Of a DNA stretch of 64,000 bases, positions 1 through 9,038 are shown piece by piece; within the stretch, counting starts at the first letter, position 1, and every line of letters begins with the position of its first letter. The DNA comes from Butyrivibrio sp. INlla18 (lineage in GTDB: Bacteria > Bacillota > Clostridia > Lachnospirales > Lachnospiraceae). The stretch covers positions 62,001-126,000 of the forward strand of contig NZ_FMXK01000007.1 of NCBI RefSeq assembly GCF_900103635.1, read 5' to 3'. A model generated the notes under the pieces. It was not told where the DNA came from and searched no databases. It saw only the letters and a list, made by a program, of their open reading frames with translations. The position numbers were made by a program, and so were the translations under genes.

Positions 1-2010
1 TCCACCAAGAGAGATAAGAGCATTCATATCATCAAGTGACATGCTGTTAAGAAGCTCATCCCACTTAGGATCGTTCTTATCAAGACCTCTAAGGTCTGCA
101 AGCTTAAGTGTTGTCTCAGCACCAGTTGTAACTGCCTCAGCATTTGCATCTTCATCAGCTGCTGTAGCTTCTGCTGATAAATAGTTACTGATGTTGTAGA
201 AAGATGCCTTAGCATCTGCTGCCATCTCGTAGCTCTTTGGAGCTGCTGTAGCTGCAGCGTAGTTAGCAAATCCATCTGCTCTTGAAAGGTACTCAATGTC
301 ACCTTCTGCATAATCAAATGTATTTGTTGCTGTAACAAGATCGCTCTCTCTTGAGTTTGATCCGCTATAAGTTACTGTAGAATCTACAGTGTATGTCTTA
401 GAATCAATAACGTTGTGTGAATCTGAGTTGATTGAGATCACATAGTCACCAGCCTCAAGAACATAAGCCTTTGCGTTCTGGTAATCATATGATGCCATAT
501 CTTCTACTGCAAAAGAGATATTGATAGTCTCTGATGCACCTGGCTCAAGAAGCTGTGTCTTGTCAAACTGAACAAGATTAGCAGATGCCTTCTCGATACC
601 ACCACTTACGTATGGTGGGTTGTAGTAAACTTCTACTACATCCTTACCAGCTACAGAACCTGTGTTAGTAACAGTAACATCGAAGCTGATCTTACCATCT
701 GCCTCTGTGATGTCACCCATTGTCTGCTCAAATGTTGTATAAGAAAGTCCATAACCGAATGGATACTGAACCATCTCATCATAGTTGATAAGTCCTTCAA
801 GAGCAGCTGTCTCATAGAACTTATAACCAACGTAGATTCCCTCTACATAGTTGATGAATGATACTTCTGCTGTAGATTCGTTTCCTGTGAATCCAGTAGA
901 TGTATAAGCAAACTCATCCATGTTTGTATAGTTGAAGTCACCGAAGTTGTTCCACCAAGGTGTCTTTTCCATATCATAAACATATGTGTCGATTGTCTTA
1001 CCAGATGGGTTAACCTCACCTGCTACGATCTCACCAAGGGCCTCCATACCAACGTGACCCATACCAGCTACCCAAAGAACTGACTTGATCTGTGGGTGAT
1101 CTTTTATAAAGCCAAGCTCGAATGCGTTTGCACCGTTGTAAACAAGAACTACCTTGTCGAAGTTAGCACAAACAAGATCAATCATCTCTTCTTCTCTGTT
1201 TGTAAGCTGAAGATAGTGATCACCTGCATCCCAGTCATTGCCTTCATTTAATGTATCATCATAAGTTCCAGCTGTGTATGTAGTTCCATCCATGTAAGAG
1301 CCATCAACTACAGCATTCATGTCTGTAGGAAGGTCAGCACCCTCACCACCTGAACGGCTGATAACGATCATTGCTGTATCTGAGAAGCTCTTTGCATTTG
1401 CCATAAGCTCATCAGAATAAAGAGATACGTTAGGTTCAGGAAGTGTCCAATCCTGATTCCACATTCCAACTACAGGTCTGTCAGCCTTGTAGTCTGTATA
1501 GAACTGTGTAAGTTCTGAGTTAGTTTCAATACCAGCGTCTGAAAGAGACTGAAGAAGTGAGATCTGATCATATGCATCGTTAAGAGCACCTGAACCAGCT
1601 CCACCAAGGATAGGATTTGTTGAAGCCCATCCAAATACATTTAACTTGCTACCAGAAGCAACAGGAAGTGTATTGTCATTGTTTTCAAGAAGAACAATAC
1701 CCTCTCTTGCGATATCCTGTGCAAGAACTGTGGTCTCGTCTGAAGTAGTCTTGGAAATTGTTCCACTTCCACTTACAAGATCGAGCATTGTGCTCATAGG
1801 ACCTGAACAGATCATATTTACACAAACAACAATACCAGTCAGCATAGCTACTAAAGCTGTGCCCCTAATAAGCTTTTTAACAGGCTTATTAAGTTTCATA
1901 ACTGCAATCATTAATACGACTGCGATAGCGATGATAACACCGATAGCAATCAAGTATGATCTGATCGATGTTAAGACGTTAAGGACGTCATCCATATTAA
2001 TAGATAACAT
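1..2010 (-). CDS. Beta-glucosidase-like GH3 protein, permuted domain order, membrane-anchored (3' end cut by window)
   Basis: The gene starts at ATG 2010 behind a GGGAGG ribosome site and runs off the left edge, so 670 codons are visible. Residues about 10-60 form two hydrophobic segments, predicting a membrane anchor. The next part (VLLENND about residue 100 onward, SGGEGAD, PFGYGLSYT) is the GH3 C-terminal (alpha/beta sandwich) domain, followed by a fibronectin-III-like domain. Only at the window edge does a segment resembling the start of the GH3 TIM-barrel domain appear (MSLDDMNALI). The order is therefore C domain, FnIII, N domain, the reverse of ordinary GH3 enzymes and as known for Butyrivibrio and Ruminococcus albus beta-glucosidases. 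The nucleophile Asp should lie beyond the window. Role inferred: hydrolysis of beta-glucosides at the cell surface. No partner gene is visible on its downstream side. Confidence 0.88.
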   Translation of the reverse strand, partial: MLSINMDDVLNVLTSIRSYLIAIGVIIAIAVVLMIAVMKLNKPVKKLIRGTALVAMLTGIVVCVNMICSGPMSTMLDLVSGSGTISKTTSDETTVLAQDIAREGIVLLENNDNTLPVASGSKLNVFGWASTNPILGGAGSGALNDAYDQISLLQSLSDAGIETNSELTQFYTDYKADRPVVGMWNQDWTLPEPNVSLYSDELMANAKSFSDTAMIVISRSGGEGADLPTDMNAVVDGSYMDGTTYTAGTYDDTLNEGNDWDAGDHYLQLTNREEEMIDLVCANFDKVVLVYNGANAFELGFIKDHPQIKSVLWVAGMGHVGMEALGEIVAGEVNPSGKTIDTYVYDMEKTPWWNNFGDFNYTNMDEFAYTSTGFTGNESTAEVSFINYVEGIYVGYKFYETAALEGLINYDEMVQYPFGYGLSYTTFEQTMGDITEADGKISFDVTVTNTGSVAGKDVVEVYYNPPYVSGGIEKASANLVQFDKTQLLEPGASETINISFAVEDMASYDYQNAKAYVLEAGDYVISINSDSHNVIDSKTYTVDSTVTYSGSNSRESDLVTATNTFDYAEGDIEYLSRADGFANYAAATAAPKSYEMAADAKASFYNISNYLSAEATAADEDANAEAVTTGAETTLKLADLRGLDKNDPKWDELLNSMSLDDMNALISLGG

Positions 2011-2126
2011 ATTTTGAACCTCCCTTTTTATTTAGCACTGCAGGTGTTCAGGCTGCAGTTACTTTCTACGTTTTCCTGCCATTTTGGGTCACTGGCAGAT
2101 AACTACATTTTCAGATTATCACAAAC

Positions 2127-2166
2127 AAAAAATCGTGCCGTTTTTGTCACAAACTGCACGATTTTT
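2127..2166 (-). terminator. Terminator-like hairpin after the chemoreceptor gene
   Basis: Arms AAAAATCGTGC (about 2128-2138) and GCACGATTTTT (2156-2166) are perfect complements around a 17-nt loop. T runs flank both sides, so it could act in either direction. It lies 45 bases beyond the chemoreceptor stop and before the GH3 start. Confidence 0.6.
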
Positions 2167-2211
2167 GTCATGAAATGTATTAAAGATTTTTTGATGTCCT
2201 ACAAAAATATG

Positions 2212-4251
2212 TTATTCTGCAGTTTCTTCCGCTATTTCAACATCTGCGCTATCTTTAAAGAACTTCATTTCTTCATTGAGCTTTTCTGCTATATCCTTAA
2301 GACCATTAGCAGATCCAGCAAGCGTTGTAACGGTAGCAGATAGTTCCTGCATCGATGCTCCTGTCTCTTCTGAGGAAGCTGCGTTTTCCTCTGAAATAGC
2401 CGAGAGAGCACTCATTGTATCAACAACCGCATTCTTGGATGTTTCGCAGGTATCAGCTCCTTCAGAAATAAGCTGAACACCTCCAACTGTGCTTCCAATA
2501 TCATCAAGCATGCCATTAACTGCATCAAGGGTCTCTCCAAGAGCAATCTGCTGATCACTGTTGCCTTTTTTAACCTCATCTGCAGCTGCAACTGCTGCTT
2601 CAGACTGTTCAAGCAGAACCTCCATCTCTTTTCTGATGTCATCTGCCATTTCCTTAGAATCATCAGCAAGCTTACCAATCTCTTCTGCAACTACCGCAAA
2701 TCCCTTGCCAGCTTCACCAGCTCTAGCAGCCTCAATTGAAGCATTAAGTGAAAGAAGGTTTGTCTGAGTTGCGATAGATGTAATGCCTTCTACCTTTTCG
2801 CTGATAGTATTAACTGCATCCTTAGTTGCCTGGATAGTATTAGCAATATCATCAATCTTAGCTGTCATCTCTGAGGATGAATCCTGAAGGGACTGAAGAG
2901 ATTTACTTGAAACCTCTGAAGCTTCTTTCATCTTACCAGCAAGGTTTGTAAGATCTCCGGAAGAATTCTGTACACTTCCTACAGCATCACCAATTCGACC
3001 AACATTCTCAGAAGCACTCTGAATCTCGTCAGCCTGCTGTGTTGCACCTGATGCTATCTCCTGAACTGCATTAGAAACATCTTCTGCAGTCTGCGATATC
3101 TGGTTCGCCATATCTGAAAGTTCCTCAGATGATTTTCCCACATCATCTGCAGATCTCTTTATATTGGTAACAATACCATCTAATGTTTCAATCAAGGAGT
3201 TAGTGGCTTTGGAAATAAGTCCAAATTCGTCTTTTCTGGCATCATGCTTTTCAACCATTTTAAATCTTCCATCAGAAAGAGCTTCAAGCGACTTCTGGAC
3301 TGCTTTTATAGGCTCTGTAAAACTCTTTGCCATGAGAAGCGAAATGATTATAGCTACAATAAGAAGTCCCACTCCAACAGCAATGACAATAATAGCTGAT
3401 TTTCTTGCAGCACCAAGCACTTCTGATTCAGCTGTAGCTGTTGCAATGACAAATCCAGAATTGGGATCTCTTGCAAAAGCTATATAAGAATCATTATAAG
3501 CTTTTTCAAGGTAGAAGCCTTCTTCTTCGGTATTAGAAAATAACTGCAGATAAGAAAAATCTTCGTTAGTATTATCACCTTCACCTACTACATAAGCAGC
3601 ATGAGCACATAGAGTGCCTTCTCTATCTACCATAAATGCATTCGTAGTATCTTTTGCCAAAAGTTCGTGGAAATTATCGAGGTCATAGTTTCTGTGGGCA
3701 ACACCAACAATCTTGTTGCCATTCATGACAGGTGTCGCGAATGTGACCATTCTCTTTCCAGTTGTCTTGCTGACCATTACGTTAGAAATATAAGTATTAC
3801 CTTTGATAGCTTCCTGGAAATACTCTCTCTCTGATACATCTATAAAGTCACCCTCTGTCCTGACTACCTGCATTCCAGATGGACCTGCAATAGATGTAAT
3901 GACGCCATCATTCATGACATCATCAGCTCTTCTGACGATATCCTGAACCTCTTCGTATGGTATGCTGCTATCACCACTAACATATGCCACTACCGTTGGG
4001 TTAGAAGCAATGTTTTTGATGGTCGTCAGGTTAGTATTACAAGCATTCTCAAACTGGGATTCTACATACCAAACCTGCCATTCAGCAGCATCTTCAGCAT
4101 CAAGAAGTGCCTTACTGGTTGAAGTATTATAACTTACGATAACTGCTACAGCCAGTGGAACTGCCGCAACAAGAATCATGATACCAATAAGCTTGGTCTT
4201 AATACTGTCAACAAATTTTATTCCGTTTGCATTCTTATTTTCTGCAGACAT
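2212..4251 (-). CDS. Methyl-accepting chemotaxis protein with extracellular Cache domain
   Basis: A 679-aa transmembrane chemoreceptor. ATG 4251 is chosen because GGAGG lies just upstream; a longer in-frame start at 4287 has no better site. Order: short cytoplasmic N-terminus, membrane helix about residues 18-41, extracellular double-Cache-like sensor (about 45-280), second membrane helix about 282-305, HAMP, then a long coiled-coil signalling domain. The MCP hairpin tip is clear ([18 protein letters not shown], followed by [15 protein letters not shown]). Cache sensors of this type usually bind small metabolites such as amino or carboxylic acids; the ligand cannot be read here. It should signal to CheA/CheW, which are not in the window. 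The C-terminus lacks an obvious CheR-docking pentapeptide (ends EETAE). Confidence 0.95.
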   Translation of the reverse strand: MSAENKNANGIKFVDSIKTKLIGIMILVAAVPLAVAVIVSYNTSTSKALLDAEDAAEWQVWYVESQFENACNTNLTTIKNIASNPTVVAYVSGDSSIPYEEVQDIVRRADDVMNDGVITSIAGPSGMQVVRTEGDFIDVSEREYFQEAIKGNTYISNVMVSKTTGKRMVTFATPVMNGNKIVGVAHRNYDLDNFHELLAKDTTNAFMVDREGTLCAHAAYVVGEGDNTNEDFSYLQLFSNTEEEGFYLEKAYNDSYIAFARDPNSGFVIATATAESEVLGAARKSAIIVIAVGVGLLIVAIIISLLMAKSFTEPIKAVQKSLEALSDGRFKMVEKHDARKDEFGLISKATNSLIETLDGIVTNIKRSADDVGKSSEELSDMANQISQTAEDVSNAVQEIASGATQQADEIQSASENVGRIGDAVGSVQNSSGDLTNLAGKMKEASEVSSKSLQSLQDSSSEMTAKIDDIANTIQATKDAVNTISEKVEGITSIATQTNLLSLNASIEAARAGEAGKGFAVVAEEIGKLADDSKEMADDIRKEMEVLLEQSEAAVAAADEVKKGNSDQQIALGETLDAVNGMLDDIGSTVGGVQLISEGADTCETSKNAVVDTMSALSAISEENAASSEETGASMQELSATVTTLAGSANGLKDIAEKLNEEMKFFKDSADVEIAEETAE

Positions 4252-4357
4252 GGTCTTACCTCCATAAAAAATGGTTCTAAAACGCATATACTCATATATT
4301 AATTATATTTTTATTGTCTGAGAAAAAAAAGCGAATGGACGGTTTTTTAATAATCTT

Positions 4358-4849
4358 TTAATGCTTTTTAGATTGTCTTCCGGATTCTATCATCTCTTTT
4401 TCAAATGCCTCTGGATTTTTTAAGTAATAATCCTGATGATACTCCTCTGCCTCATAGAAACTCTTGAATTTTTCGATAGCAACGTAGGTCTTCTTGCCAG
4501 ACTCCTCTTCTAGCTTGTGAATACGGTTCTGGGCACGAAGTTTTTCCTCTTCTGTGCTGTAATAGATAGCCAATGTATATGAAAAGCCCTTGTCAATGAA
4601 CTGTCCCTCAGGGTCAAATGGATCTACATTGGCAAAAAAGATATCTAGAAGCTTATCATATGAAACCTTCTCAGGATCATAAACAAGCTCAATAGTCTCG
4701 CGGTGTCCGGTCTTCTGGGCCTTAACGTCCTCATAGGTAGGATTAACTTCGTCTCCGCCAGAATAGCCGCAGATAACCTTATCAACTCCATACATTTTAT
4801 AAATTGGTGTTACGCACCAAAAACATCCCCCGGCAAAATGTGCTTTCAT
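4358..4849 (-). CDS. msrA: Peptide-methionine (S)-S-oxide reductase MsrA
   Basis: A 163-aa cytoplasmic repair enzyme that reduces methionine-S-sulfoxide in proteins. The catalytic motif GCFWC is at residues 8-12, and YHQDYYLKNP near the C-terminus is the conserved end of the family. Length fits a minimal MsrA without a fused MsrB. The start is supported by AGGAG 8 bases upstream. It appears to be transcribed alone or with the downstream chemoreceptor gene, about 100 bases away. Confidence 0.96.
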   Translation of the reverse strand: MKAHFAGGCFWCVTPIYKMYGVDKVICGYSGGDEVNPTYEDVKAQKTGHRETIELVYDPEKVSYDKLLDIFFANVDPFDPEGQFIDKGFSYTLAIYYSTEEEKLRAQNRIHKLEEESGKKTYVAIEKFKSFYEAEEYHQDYYLKNPEAFEKEMIESGRQSKKH

Positions 4850-4900
4850 AACCTTTCTCCTCTTTTATGTTTTATATCTATCTGATGTCAGACCTGTTAA

Positions 4901-5749
4901 TTACTTAAGCTCTAAACTATCAGATATGTAATACTTGAAATCATTATCTGAGCAGTACTTCTTGACATGTCCAATTAACTTATTATCAGTAGTATATTCC
5001 AGAAGATAGATATCAAGTCCCTTACCAGCAGCAAGTTCTACATATTCCTTGAAGTACCGGCTATCTTCTGCCGATTTCTTGGTAAAAGAATCATTGTCCC
5101 AATCTATCTCACTAAAGACTGATTCTTGATTAACTGCATCAGCTACATCATCAGCTGATCCATTCTTGGTAATAAACTCTGTGATGTAAGTATCTCCACC
5201 GTTTATGCAGACATATTTACCAGTTTTCTTAAGTCCCTTGAGGATCGTTGTAAGTCCCTCATATATCTTCTGAGTCTTGTAACAGTAATAAACATCAGTA
5301 TTATCCACAAAAAATCCATCAATTCCCTTTGCTACAAGCTCTTTTGCAAGCTTATCTGTGATGAACTTCTGCCAAGACTTATCTGAAACGTCAATCCAGC
5401 TCTCCTCTTCCCAATTCTCATAAGCTCCAAGAGTCAGATACTTGTAATCTTCATAATATGGTCTAAAATTCTCTATCGAGCCTACGTTAATATAGCTATA
5501 GACTGTGCAGCCGCTGTCCTTAAGCTGCTTAATCTCCTTCTTGGTAAAGTACTGAGCGTCAATGACTACGATCTCGTAACTTTTCATCTTGCTAATGGCA
5601 TCTGAATCCGCACCAATAAAGACTCCGTAAGGGTATTTCTTGGTGGAAGTCTTGGTAGATGCCGATGATGAGAAATTCAAGTTTCCTATAGCCAGTATAA
5701 TGAGGGCTACAGCTATTATTAAGTTAGTAACAAGTTTCTTCTTTTTCAT
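4901..5749 (-). CDS. Secreted GH114-like (endo-alpha-1,4-polygalactosaminidase-type) protein
   Basis: The protein is 282 aa from the MKKKK start. A lysine-rich N-terminus and a hydrophobic stretch (residues about 6-27) form a signal peptide or anchor. The remainder is a TIM-barrel of the GH114/TM1410 type: YPYGVFIG, VVIDAQYFTK, YINVGSIENFR, SWIDVSDKSWQ, GIDGFFVDNTDVY and YVCINGGDTY are its recognisable strand motifs. The family includes enzymes cutting galactosaminogalactan, but most members are untested, so the substrate is open. Start choice is uncertain: ATG codons at 5785, 5761 and 5749 are in frame and none has a good ribosome site; 5749 gives the cleanest signal peptide. A C-rich tract lies about 55 bases upstream. 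Confidence 0.8.
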   Translation of the reverse strand: MKKKKLVTNLIIAVALIILAIGNLNFSSSASTKTSTKKYPYGVFIGADSDAISKMKSYEIVVIDAQYFTKKEIKQLKDSGCTVYSYINVGSIENFRPYYEDYKYLTLGAYENWEEESWIDVSDKSWQKFITDKLAKELVAKGIDGFFVDNTDVYYCYKTQKIYEGLTTILKGLKKTGKYVCINGGDTYITEFITKNGSADDVADAVNQESVFSEIDWDNDSFTKKSAEDSRYFKEYVELAAGKGLDIYLLEYTTDNKLIGHVKKYCSDNDFKYYISDSLELK

Positions 5750-5805
5750 AAAAACAAACATAGCAGATAACGGGAGTAAAAACAAATTAAAAAATTGTGA
5801 ACTGT

Positions 5806-5822
5806 GGGGAGGAGGGAGGGGG
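5806..5822 (+). other. G-rich tract
   Basis: Seventeen bases made only of G and A, with runs of 4, 2, 3 and 5 G. It lies upstream of the GH114-like gene and just before the repeat array. It could form a two- or three-tetrad quadruplex in the plus strand; no known element was recognised. Confidence 0.4.
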
Positions 5823-5843
5823 TGTAGCGATCGCCACCACTGA

Positions 5844-6337
5844 TTACCTGCAATCGAGGGTTTGTGGCTAATGTAGGTATTGTTTGGCTAGCTGGGACAC
5901 TTTTCTAGCAAGTTTTATTACCTGCATGCTGTCGATTTTGGCCGATGTAGGTAATCCTTGGCTAGCCATAGCCTTTTTCAGCTAGTTTTTGTTACCTGCA
6001 TGCTGTCGATTTTGGCCGATGTAGGTAATCCTTGGCTGGCCATAGCCTTTTCACAGCTGTACTCTTAGCCAAATAATATTGAAATTTACGTTTTCGGCTA
6101 ATATATATCTTCATCTATTCTTGAAATCAAAGTGGTTCTTTAGCCGAAAACAGTTAGACTTGCTTAATTCAGCTAATATTTTGTATAACTAGTGCTCACT
6201 TATAAATGGATAGTAAACAAAAACATTAGCCTATTTATCTAAAATCTATGTTTATCGGCTAAATCAGTAATTCTTCTTGTTTTTTTATGCCACTAATTCT
6301 TTAGCCGAAAAATCAACTTTGTAGAGTTCTAAGCTAA
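5844..6337. repeat. Array of seven 37-bp inverted-repeat units, about 75-bp period
   Basis: Three units start at 5844, 5918 and 5992. Each is TTACCTGCA, 19 bases, then TGTAGGTAW; the second and third are identical over all 37 bases, the first differs inside. Four more start at 6065, 6140, 6226 and 6301. Each is TTAGCC, 25 bases, then GGCTAA or AGCTAA, again 37 bases in total. Start-to-start distances are 74, 74, 73, 75, 86 and 75. The linkers also contain GGCTAGC and CTAG motifs. No reading frame or coding signal was found in this stretch. Function unknown. Confidence 0.85.
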
Positions 6338-6361
6338 ACATGCTTGTTTTCTACCGTTACA

Positions 6362-6546
6362 GTGTGATGAGTGTGGATGGTTCACTTGAGCGATTTATTT
6401 TTCGCAGATGATACATGGCATGAAAAATCCCCAAATAGATTTATGTTATGAATAACATGAAATAAATCTATTTGGGGATTATGAATGTCTTATGTATCCT
6501 GCGAAAAATACTATAGAGCGAAAGTGGAGCATCCGCACCATCACAC
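6362..6546. repeat. 185-bp fold-back element (long imperfect hairpin)
   Basis: The outer ends GTGTGATG (6362-6369) and CATCACAC (6539-6546) pair. Further inside, GTGTGGATG pairs with CATCCGCAC, TATTTTTCGCAG with CTGCGAAAAATA, and a nearly uninterrupted block of about 19 bp holding AATCCCCAAATAGATT pairs across the apex. The tip ATGTTAT-GA-ATAACAT is itself palindromic. The arms are about 85 bases each. Some mismatches are G-T, consistent with pairing in RNA. It contains no gene and follows the repeat array. It could be a MITE or a structured RNA. Confidence 0.8.
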
Positions 6547-6560
6547 GTCCGTAGGCCAAG

Positions 6561-6588
6561 AAAGTTCCGGGTGGTCAATACACCCCGG
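6561..6588 (-). terminator. Terminator of the diguanylate cyclase gene
   Basis: On the minus strand CCGGGGTG, a 7-base loop and CACCCGG form a GC-rich stem followed by AACTTTCTT, a short and imperfect U-rich tail. It begins 7 bases past the cyclase stop. Confidence 0.55.
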
Positions 6589-6594
6589 TGCCAA

Positions 6595-7716
6595 TCACCC
6601 ATGCTTGAGCTTTTTCTCTTCGTACATGTTGTCGTCCATGCGGCGGAAGAAACCATCTCGGTCGTCTTTGTCTACATCGTAGATGGCATAACCAAGAGAA
6701 AGTGAAAGTTTGTAGTGCCTACCCTCTGTTTCGTTGAAGATCCTAAGCTCTTCCCTTATGTTTCTGATAATGTTCTGCATCTCGTAGTGACTAGTGTTAC
6801 TTACTAGTAGGATGAACTCATCTCCTGCAAATCTTGTAGCTATGGCTTTGTCAGGTTTACTAAGGATGATAACACGTGCCACATCTATAAGAGCTTCATC
6901 TCCGAATGAATGACCAAGAGTATCATTGATCTTTTTAAAGTAATCAACGTCGATCATGATAGCTCCGATCACAGAATTCTTGTCCTTCAATAAGTTATCC
7001 ATCTGATAATCAAGATAGGCTCTGTTATAAAGTCCTGTCAGAGTATCAAGATAAGAAAATTCATTCTGAAGAGACATATAAATAGCAGTAAGACCTATGG
7101 CAAGAGACACCCAGATAAGTGAAACGCCATAGAACATAGCCTGAATACCAGTACCAAGTACGATTGGTCCCATCATCAGATATAATGGAAAAAACTTTGC
7201 TTTTCCATATCTCTTTTCATAGCAGATAAGTATCACTATGCTCATTACAAGATATCCCAGATCAACAACATAAAACGCATAGTTTGCATTTAATCTATGA
7301 TACACATTTGCCTCATCGATATAAAAGATAATAGGGAAAAAGATGTTTAAAAATGCCACGATCACCATTATCACTGCTGGTATAAAGGCCTTGGTATAGA
7401 TTCTCTTTACTCTTGCCTTGCTGTTGTAAAGCTTGATGTCCTCATAAAGGCACCAGCATGATATAAAGACCGGATTTGACATGAAACAAAAGGTATTGGC
7501 AAAAACATTTATAAAATGCCACAGCCTCCCAGGCTTCCCATCAGAGTAGAAGGAAAAGAAATCTACAACACAGGAAACCAAAGTCAAAATGGTTATATAT
7601 GTAAAGATCTTAAGTTCAAGATCTCTTTTTGAACGCCTTATGCGGCTACTTATGAGCAATGCGATCAGCAGGATAAATCCCATGCTATCAGCAATTGCTA
7701 CTGCTAATACGTTCAA
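6595..7716 (-). CDS. Membrane-bound diguanylate cyclase (GGDEF)
   Basis: The 373-aa protein has about six hydrophobic membrane helices in residues 1-215 and a C-terminal GGDEF domain (about 220-373). Signature residues: DTLTGLYNRAYLD, DVDYFKKINDTLGHSFGD and RFAGDEF, where Ala replaces the first Gly, a substitution still found in active cyclases. No RxxD inhibitory site precedes it. The start is TTG 7716 behind GGAGGAG, and TTGA overlaps the stop of the upstream kinase gene by 4 bases, so translation is probably coupled. It should make cyclic di-GMP at the membrane. The N-terminal helices match no sensor domain I can name. Confidence 0.9.
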   Translation of the reverse strand: MNVLAVAIADSMGFILLIALLISSRIRRSKRDLELKIFTYITILTLVSCVVDFFSFYSDGKPGRLWHFINVFANTFCFMSNPVFISCWCLYEDIKLYNSKARVKRIYTKAFIPAVIMVIVAFLNIFFPIIFYIDEANVYHRLNANYAFYVVDLGYLVMSIVILICYEKRYGKAKFFPLYLMMGPIVLGTGIQAMFYGVSLIWVSLAIGLTAIYMSLQNEFSYLDTLTGLYNRAYLDYQMDNLLKDKNSVIGAIMIDVDYFKKINDTLGHSFGDEALIDVARVIILSKPDKAIATRFAGDEFILLVSNTSHYEMQNIIRNIREELRIFNETEGRHYKLSLSLGYAIYDVDKDDRDGFFRRMDDNMYEEKKLKHG

Positions 7717-9023
7717 GAAACTCCTCCTTTTGGAATGAGCATCTTAAGCTCAAACCAATTGTCTTTGATGTCAAAGTTAACTGTTCCGTGATATTTCTCT
7801 AAAGTATATCTGATACTCTTAAGGCCGAATCCATGATTTCCCTTGTCAGCCTTTGTAGTTACAGGATAGCCATTTTTCATTGTGATACGATTCTCACAAT
7901 AATTATTGATCTGTATAAGAACAAAATTTTTCTTTGGAGAAATTGCCATGTGAATAAGCCTTTTCTCAGGATCCTCGATGAGAGATACACTCTCAATGGC
8001 ATTGTCCAGGGCATTACCAAAAACAGTACAGATATCTGCAACATGCATAAAATCAAGAATATTGCCATCAGCTACGCAGGTAATCTTGATATTATTGGCT
8101 CTACAGTTCATCATCTTACCTGCAATAAGCGTGTCAAGAACGCTGTTACCTGTCTGAAGCTCAGGGTTGTAGGATTCAAGCTCTTGTTCAAGAGTATCGA
8201 TCCACTTCTTTCGCTCTTCATCACTCATTTCAGAACGAAGGCCTGCTATCTGATGCTTTAAGTCATGATACTTCATGTTGATCATGTCAAAAGTAGTTTG
8301 ATAGCCCCTGTACTTATCATACTGAGCCTTCAGCATAGAGTGGATGTTTCTAAGCTCTTTCTCTGCCAGAAGCTCACATATTCTGCTTTGATAAACATAT
8401 AATATCATTATTCCAGCAATATCAACAAGTGTTCTGATATAAAAAACATCCGCGGTGACTCCTGCTGAAAAAGGAGTATTCTGAACTATGAAACTAAGGT
8501 TACTAAAAGCAAAGATTGCTGCAGCAATGGCAATAGCTGCCCACAGCTCATGATAATTGATCTCAAGTTGAAAGATTCCTCTTGTAATGCTAACTTCCAT
8601 GTAGTGTGCCCAAGTAAAGACAAGAACATACACTGCTACCAAGATCAGGATCTGAATAGCCTTAGAATTGTTTTTGGTAAGGAAAAAGCAGGCAAGCTGC
8701 CATTCAAGAGAAGCTGCAAGTTCTGCTAGAAGAAATGCTCTTGCGCAATAGTAGCCAACAACATTTCTGCTGGTGTCACATGTAAGATATAAGAAAAGGT
8801 ACATAAATCCCACAGCAATAAGCATACATGGGATCCAAAATACCACCGGTAGATTCTTGGTAAATACAAGAAATACACTCTGTGCGATCAAAGCAAACAC
8901 AGAAAAGATAGTAAAGATACTGTTATTGATCTTTCTTTTTAATACCAGACAATAGGTCATACAAGCAAGCCATTCGGCAAGAGCTGTATATATTCGTGGT
9001 ATGTCCTGATAAATATTTTCCAT
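7713..9023 (-). CDS. Sensor histidine kinase, AgrC/GHKL type
   Basis: The 436-aa protein has six or so membrane helices (residues 1-215), a coiled linker, and a dimerisation helix with the phospho-acceptor in MKYHDLKHQIAGLRSEM. A GHKL ATPase domain follows: NALDNAIES is the N box and GNHGFGLKSIRYTLEKYHG the G box. This is the HPK10-like class that partners with LytTR response regulators. The response regulator gene lies 15 bases upstream in the same direction, and the cyclase gene overlaps its end by 4 bases. A peptide ligand is usual for the class, but no precursor gene was found nearby. Confidence 0.92.
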   Translation of the reverse strand: MENIYQDIPRIYTALAEWLACMTYCLVLKRKINNSIFTIFSVFALIAQSVFLVFTKNLPVVFWIPCMLIAVGFMYLFLYLTCDTSRNVVGYYCARAFLLAELAASLEWQLACFFLTKNNSKAIQILILVAVYVLVFTWAHYMEVSITRGIFQLEINYHELWAAIAIAAAIFAFSNLSFIVQNTPFSAGVTADVFYIRTLVDIAGIMILYVYQSRICELLAEKELRNIHSMLKAQYDKYRGYQTTFDMINMKYHDLKHQIAGLRSEMSDEERKKWIDTLEQELESYNPELQTGNSVLDTLIAGKMMNCRANNIKITCVADGNILDFMHVADICTVFGNALDNAIESVSLIEDPEKRLIHMAISPKKNFVLIQINNYCENRITMKNGYPVTTKADKGNHGFGLKSIRYTLEKYHGTVNFDIKDNWFELKMLIPKGGVS

Positions 9024-9038
9024 GGGAACTTCCTTAAA

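Noticed and set aside
1646-2017. Plus-strand frame with hydrophobic stretches
   Set aside because: It is the complement of the membrane-anchor part of the GH3 gene.
5844-6337. CRISPR array (37-bp repeats with 37-bp spacers)
   Set aside because: Only two of seven units are identical, the unit interiors vary while the arms are kept, the linkers resemble each other, and there are no cas genes.
6485-6682. Small plus-strand frame at the fold-back element
   Set aside because: It combines one arm of the hairpin with the antisense of the cyclase gene end; no ribosome site.
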